This document shows, piece by piece, positions 60,201 through 64,000 of a stretch of 64,000 nt of DNA; within the stretch, counting starts at the first letter, position 1; every line of letters starts with the position of its first letter. The DNA is from Artemisia argyi. Its lineage: Eukaryota; Streptophyta; Magnoliopsida; Asterales; Asteraceae. The translations under genes were made by a program, and so were the position numbers. The stretch spans positions 115,645,949 to 115,709,948 of the forward strand of contig CM060696.1 in assembly GCA_030686995.1 (NCBI GenBank), written 5' to 3'. The notes below the pieces were generated by a model. That model ran no database searches and was not told the origin of the DNA. It saw nothing but the letters and a program-made list of their open reading frames with translations.

Positions 60201-63128
60201 AACATGTGAATTATCATATATGATACTTCAAATGTTTTTGTAAAATAAAAAATATCACATATGATTTTAAATATAGATTAAAAAAACTAATACATATTAC
60301 TAATTTTATAGGAGTTCTATGAAAGAATAGAAGAGAAGTTTGAAATCATAATAAATGAAAGGAAAGAGCTAGCTGAGACGATGAGGGAGGGTATGATTAA
60401 GTTCAAAGGAGACAAGCAGTTGTTAGGCTTATGTAAAAGATACAAATCAATGTTCAAAGAGATAGATATTTATATTGATGAAGAAAAAGAAGAAAATAGT
60501 GAAGAAAGCAACAGTGATGATGGAGACACTGATGATGATAGAAGTGATGATGGAAGTGATGATGACGATGAGAAGGATAAGGAAGATAAATCTAAAGATA
60601 GAAAAGAAGAAAATGTCAGTGATAATACAGATGAAAGTGGGAGTGAAGAAGAGAATAGAAGTGACGAAGAGAATGAAAGTGAAGAAGAGAGTGGGATTGA
60701 AAATGAAGAACGTGAGAAGAAAAATACAATGCAAAAGGAAGAAAAGAGTGAAGAAGAGAGTGGCAGTGAAGAAGAGAGTGAGACTAAGATGAAAAGAAAA
60801 CAGGTGTTGAACAAGAAAAAAAAGAGGAAAAAGAACATAGGGAAGAAGAGGATAAGATGGAAACAGAATTGGAGACGGAAAAACAAGTTCCGGTTGAGAA
60901 GGAAACAGAAGTGGAAAAGGAGAAAGAAAAACCAGTTGAGAAGTTAAAGGGAAGCCCAATTCATTCTTTTGAGACACTAAAAAAACAGGGCATCAATCAA
61001 GAGAATCCAAACAAGATTTTGGAAAAAGAACAACCATCATCTATGACAGGAACAGATGATCTAGATGCCTATTTCGCTGTGGATGATAATTATGAAGCCT
61101 TTATGAGTCAAGCAAAAGAAAATTTGGAAAAGATTAATCAATCACAACAGAAATCGACAAAAACCACAGCAAGAAAATCCACCTCACCACAACAAAAAAT
61201 GACAACAAGAAGAATGAAATCAATTTCACCACCAACTTTCAGTCTTGGTATAAGCCCAGTTACCAACAAACCTGCAGTTCAAACTGACACGGTAGCAAAA
61301 GAAAAAACACCAATGATTGAAAAAGCGGCTGCAATTGAAACACCAAAGATTCCAAAAAGGACGAGAAATCAAGTTGCTGAAGAAGCTAAAGAGGAAGAAG
61401 AGCGACTTGAAAAAAGAGCAAAAAAGCCTTCAAGATATCTGGTTTCACCATATATGAACAAGAAAATTGTCATAAATACACCATCTCAGCCAGATGAATT
61501 GACGGTAACCAATGCTCTATTCTCCATGCAAGGGAATCCATAGTAAGCATGCTTTAAACTATTAAAGAATCAAATGAATAAAAAGTGTGAAATTGTGCTA
61601 AAAATATATCTAACTATGCTTTTATCTATTTGTGTAGCGAATTTATATTTCAAACAGAATGGGCATGGGGCGCAGCAACACTCAGAGACAACATGCAAAC
61701 ACTAGCACCACAATTAAAAGTGGACTCTAGTGTAATCGATAGCTTCGCTTGTGTTTTAAGCTATGAAGAAACAATCAACAACAGAGGAGGAAAGATCAAA
61801 CAGTATTTTCACACGGGAATACTTGTAAGTTACCTAAAAAATTAGAACTTAATTGCTAAAATCTTAAATTTGTTTCTTTAACATATGTTGACTTATAAAA
61901 ACAGACAACACAAATAGTGCAAGCAAAAAAGGAAGATGAAGAGAAGCAGTATGAAGAGTTTTGTGCAAACTTGACAACCGTGTTTAAAGGCAATCCAGAA
62001 GAAAAATCAATGGATCATGTGGAATTGGTAAAAAAATAATTTGACTTATTATGAAAAAAGTTTTACTTGTATTAAAATGAATCTGATTTTTCTTACTCTA
62101 TTTATACAGGCATTCTTTCCAATAATTGCACATGAACACTTTTATCTGGTTGTTTTCAATCTAGTCAAAGGTACTTCTGTCATCCTTGACAACTCCAACT
62201 CAGGGGCGACTTATGAATCAAAATACTCGAAAGAATGTGACATTCTGGTAAGTAATTAGAGATTATGCTCAAGTAACGACGCGTACTGATTTATTATTGT
62301 GTTTTCACTATCACATATATGGGGAAAAAAGTATCACATGTGATTTAACAAATGATTTGAAAAAACATGTGAATTATCATATATGATAAACCTATAAAAA
62401 ATACAAAAGAAAATCGAGTATCATATATGATATAACAAATGATTTGAAAAAATATGTGAATTATCATATATGATAAACCTATAAAAAATACAAAAGAAAA
62501 TCAAGTATCATATATGATATAAAAAATAAAAACAATGTGATGTTTCGGTAAGTGATTAGATATTATAAATTTACATTGAAGGGTCTTATTCAGCTAAGCC
62601 TTCGGCTTAGCTGTAGCCGAAGGCGTCTTCTGCGGCAAAGCCGCAGAAAACGCCTTCGGCATATGAGATAATGAATTGTCTTTGTTAAAATGAATTTTCT
62701 ATTTTGTGTAGAAAAAACTGTTTTCAAGATATCTGGAATCCCACAAGCATAAAAAAGCATCTGACATAGCGAAAAAAAAGACAACAGTGATGAAGCTAAA
62801 GTGGGGAACAACACAGAATGTCATTGATTGTGGTATTTTCGTAATGATGCATATGGAGCACTATGGTGGAGAAACTTTGAAGAACTGGAACTTTGAATTT
62901 CCAAAAGAAGGAAAAGCTCAGCAGTTGGAGATAATAAGAATGAGAATCAAGTATGCAGCCAAGATGTTAACGCATGAACTGAACAATCACCGAGAAATGA
63001 TAAATGAAGAAGCACTTGAGTTTGCAAAGAAACACACAAACAAGGAAGAGTTGCAGAAGTTGATAAGAGAAGAGATTGGAAACAAGAAGGAAGAGCAGGC
63101 AAAGGAGCATGTTGCAAGTGCAAAATGA
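57264..63128 (+). CDS. Ulp1-like (C48 family) cysteine protease, multi-exon, possibly frameshifted
   Basis: Supported coding exons: 57264-57348, 58140-58229, 58369-59464, 59562-59807, 60312-61542, 61638-61824, 61905-62027, 62110-62247 and 62712-63128. All join in phase at GT-AG borders. The N-terminal part is Lys/Glu-rich; exon 58838-59464 is a conserved plant domain found beside Ulp1 domains; 60450-60800 is strongly acidic. The catalytic exons are intact: His in HFYLVVFN (about 62137), Asp in VILDNS (about 62186), Gln and Cys in TQNVIDCGIF (about 62820). Ulp1 enzymes remove SUMO; many plant copies are carried by Mutator-type transposons. Problems: frame changes at A-runs near 58500, 58600 and 60800, and TAA at about 58811. 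It is either a decayed copy or the A-runs are miscounted. Confidence 0.65.
57571..57822. repeat. GC-rich palindromic repeat block (AAKPQK-coding in one frame)
   Basis: Units of about 60 bp contain the near-perfect palindrome TTCTGCGGCTAAGCCGCAGAA and GCCTTCGGC words. One frame is open and reads repeated Ala-Ala-Lys-Pro-Gln-Lys. An acceptor at 57549-57550 would join exon 1 in that frame and give a protein of about 119 residues ending at 57822. Joining this block on to exon 58140 would break the frame. The same palindromes in introns at 59.9 and 62.6 kb favour a non-coding repeat. Confidence 0.7.
59862..59935. repeat. GC-rich palindrome cluster in protease intron
   Basis: It includes the perfect 20-bp palindrome CCTTCGGCTATAGCCGAAGG and a GCGGCTTAGCC word, the same family as 57571-57822 and 62585-62665. 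Confidence 0.75.
59960..60260. repeat. Tandem array with TATCATATATGATA palindromes
   Basis: About 2.7 units of roughly 88 bp start near 59993, 60078 and 60168. Each has two palindromes (TATCATATATGATA or the variant ATCACATGTGAT) and an AAATGATTTGAAAAAACATG core. It lies in the intron between exons 59807 and 60312. Confidence 0.85.
62295..62527. repeat. Second copy of the palindromic array
   Basis: The same unit and the same lead-in (TTTTCACTATCACATATATGG) as the array at 59960-60260, in the last intron of the protease gene. Confidence 0.85.
62585..62665. repeat. GC-rich palindrome cluster in last protease intron
   Basis: It contains AGCCTTCGGCT, TAGCCGAAGGCG, TTCTGCGGCAAAGCCGCAGAA and CGCCTTCGGC. 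The segment could fold into stable hairpins and is far more GC-rich than its surroundings. Confidence 0.75.
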
Positions 63129-64000
63129 TGGAAAAGGTTAGCAGTTAGTGGTGGAAAATTCAGAAGTAGGACTAACAACACAAAGAATAGAAGGACGGGG
63201 GCGTACAGAATCTTTTTGGGGAAACTAATGCAGATTAAGATCTAATTTCTTTAGACTTTATTATGTAATATCGTATGCCATATAATATGGCTTAAACATG
63301 TTAAAACAATGTCTTATTTCGTATGTTGTATGCTAGAATATCACAAAACAGTTTAAATTTCCAGGTAGGATAATGGTTTAACTTTCTAAGTACTACGTTG
63401 CCATCATTTGTCAAGAAATGAAAATGGCGAAACATTTCTGGATGTGATTTTGAATGTCTTGTTTAAGTTTTTATTGCACAAATTGATAAATCAATTCTAA
63501 TGGTTGTTGTTTATCGATAATCGACTCTGTTTTATAGCACACAACAAAAAAAAGTATCATACATAAATATCATATATGATAATACACTAAAAAAAATTGC
63601 TTCAGAATTTTATCATATGTGATAACTAAAATGAAAGAAACAAAAACACTTGAACACAATCATAATATACCCTTTATAAGTTATCATATATGATAAATCA
63701 AAATGGAAAAAACCAAGTGTAAAATCATATATGATATCGGAGAATTATCATATATGATAACATACCTAAAAAAATTACTTCTGGATTATCATATGTGATA
63801 ACTCAAATGAAAGTATCCAAAACTCTAGAAAACAATCAGCAACAATCTGTTTCATATAAAAACTCAGTAATAATCAAACAATCATGTCTAGGTCTGTTAC
63901 TCAAATTTCTTCAACACAATCCGACAAAACAAATAATAATCAAAGAAATTAAAAAAAAATATGCAGACGATTTATGTTGAAATTCATGCTTGATCCAACA
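63129..64000. other. Downstream of protease gene, more palindromes
   Basis: Probable 3' UTR, then from about 63540 at least six further TATCATATATGATA-type palindromes (63570-63800). The pattern continues towards the window edge, so the repeat-rich unit probably extends beyond it. The open frame 63795-63980 is not convincing. Confidence 0.5.

Noticed and set aside
59960..60260. CRISPR-like regularly spaced palindromes
   Set aside because: Plant intronic tandem repeat; the spacers are themselves repeated, so it is not a CRISPR array.
60447..60977. Phe/Leu/Ser-rich minus-strand frames resembling membrane proteins
   Set aside because: Reverse complement of Glu/Lys/Asp codon runs in the acidic exon.

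Overview
The window is nuclear DNA of a flowering plant: introns with GT-AG borders, plant-specific transcription factors, nested LTR retrotransposons and MITEs. Several retrotransposon ORFs (complement 7340-9544, 13604-16135 and 50638-51813) match, from memory only, uncharacterised proteins common in Anthemideae daisies (Tanacetum, Artemisia, Chrysanthemum). I therefore infer Asteraceae, probably Anthemideae; no search was run.

Layout. (1) 1-1098 is AT-rich flank. (2) 1104-27623 is one Athila-like Ty3/gypsy retrotransposon on the + strand, bounded by the 5-bp duplication ATTAG. Its gag is split by a 15.7-kb minus-strand insertion (3384-19132) bounded by CCCAT. That insertion has four LTRs and two internal regions carrying different gag-derived ORFs and no reverse transcriptase. 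The outer element has protease, RT, RNase H and integrase, all decayed. (3) 27.7-30.7 kb holds an old LTR fragment and simple repeats. (4) 30722-32942 is a three-exon group III WRKY gene with an unusual WRKHGQK heptapeptide. (5) 33.6-34.4 kb is a tandem duplication in which one copy has a hAT-like MITE and the other keeps the empty site. (6) 36871-39866 (minus) is a SPEECHLESS-type bHLH gene whose 21-residue last exon lies 1.8 kb from the rest and whose large intron contains a Mutator-type MITE. (7) 40.4-42.4 kb is a LINE tail split by a copia-type solo LTR, then a MITE. (8) 42959-56815 is a second nest: a diverged LTR family, a pogo-like DNA transposon with a transposase remnant, a solo LTR, and inside that a young non-autonomous element (46779-53400) with yet another ORF. 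(9) 57264-63128 is a multi-exon gene for a Ulp1-like (C48) cysteine protease. Its introns and flanks are packed with two families of palindromic repeats.

How the parts relate. The LTRs of the main family share an array of seven TGACGSCGTCA palindromes with fixed spacing just upstream of a TATA box, and several polypurine-like AAGTGTAAGGGG motifs in a long 3' non-coding region. The youngest copies encode only gag-like or unknown proteins, while the only pol in the window is dead, so they probably depend on enzymes from elsewhere. The two host genes (WRKY, SPCH) look intact by splice phase and domain content. The protease gene has intact catalytic exons, but its acidic/lysine-rich middle needs several frameshifts at A-runs.

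Limits: similarity and divergence were judged by eye; repeat borders without target-site duplications are approximate.
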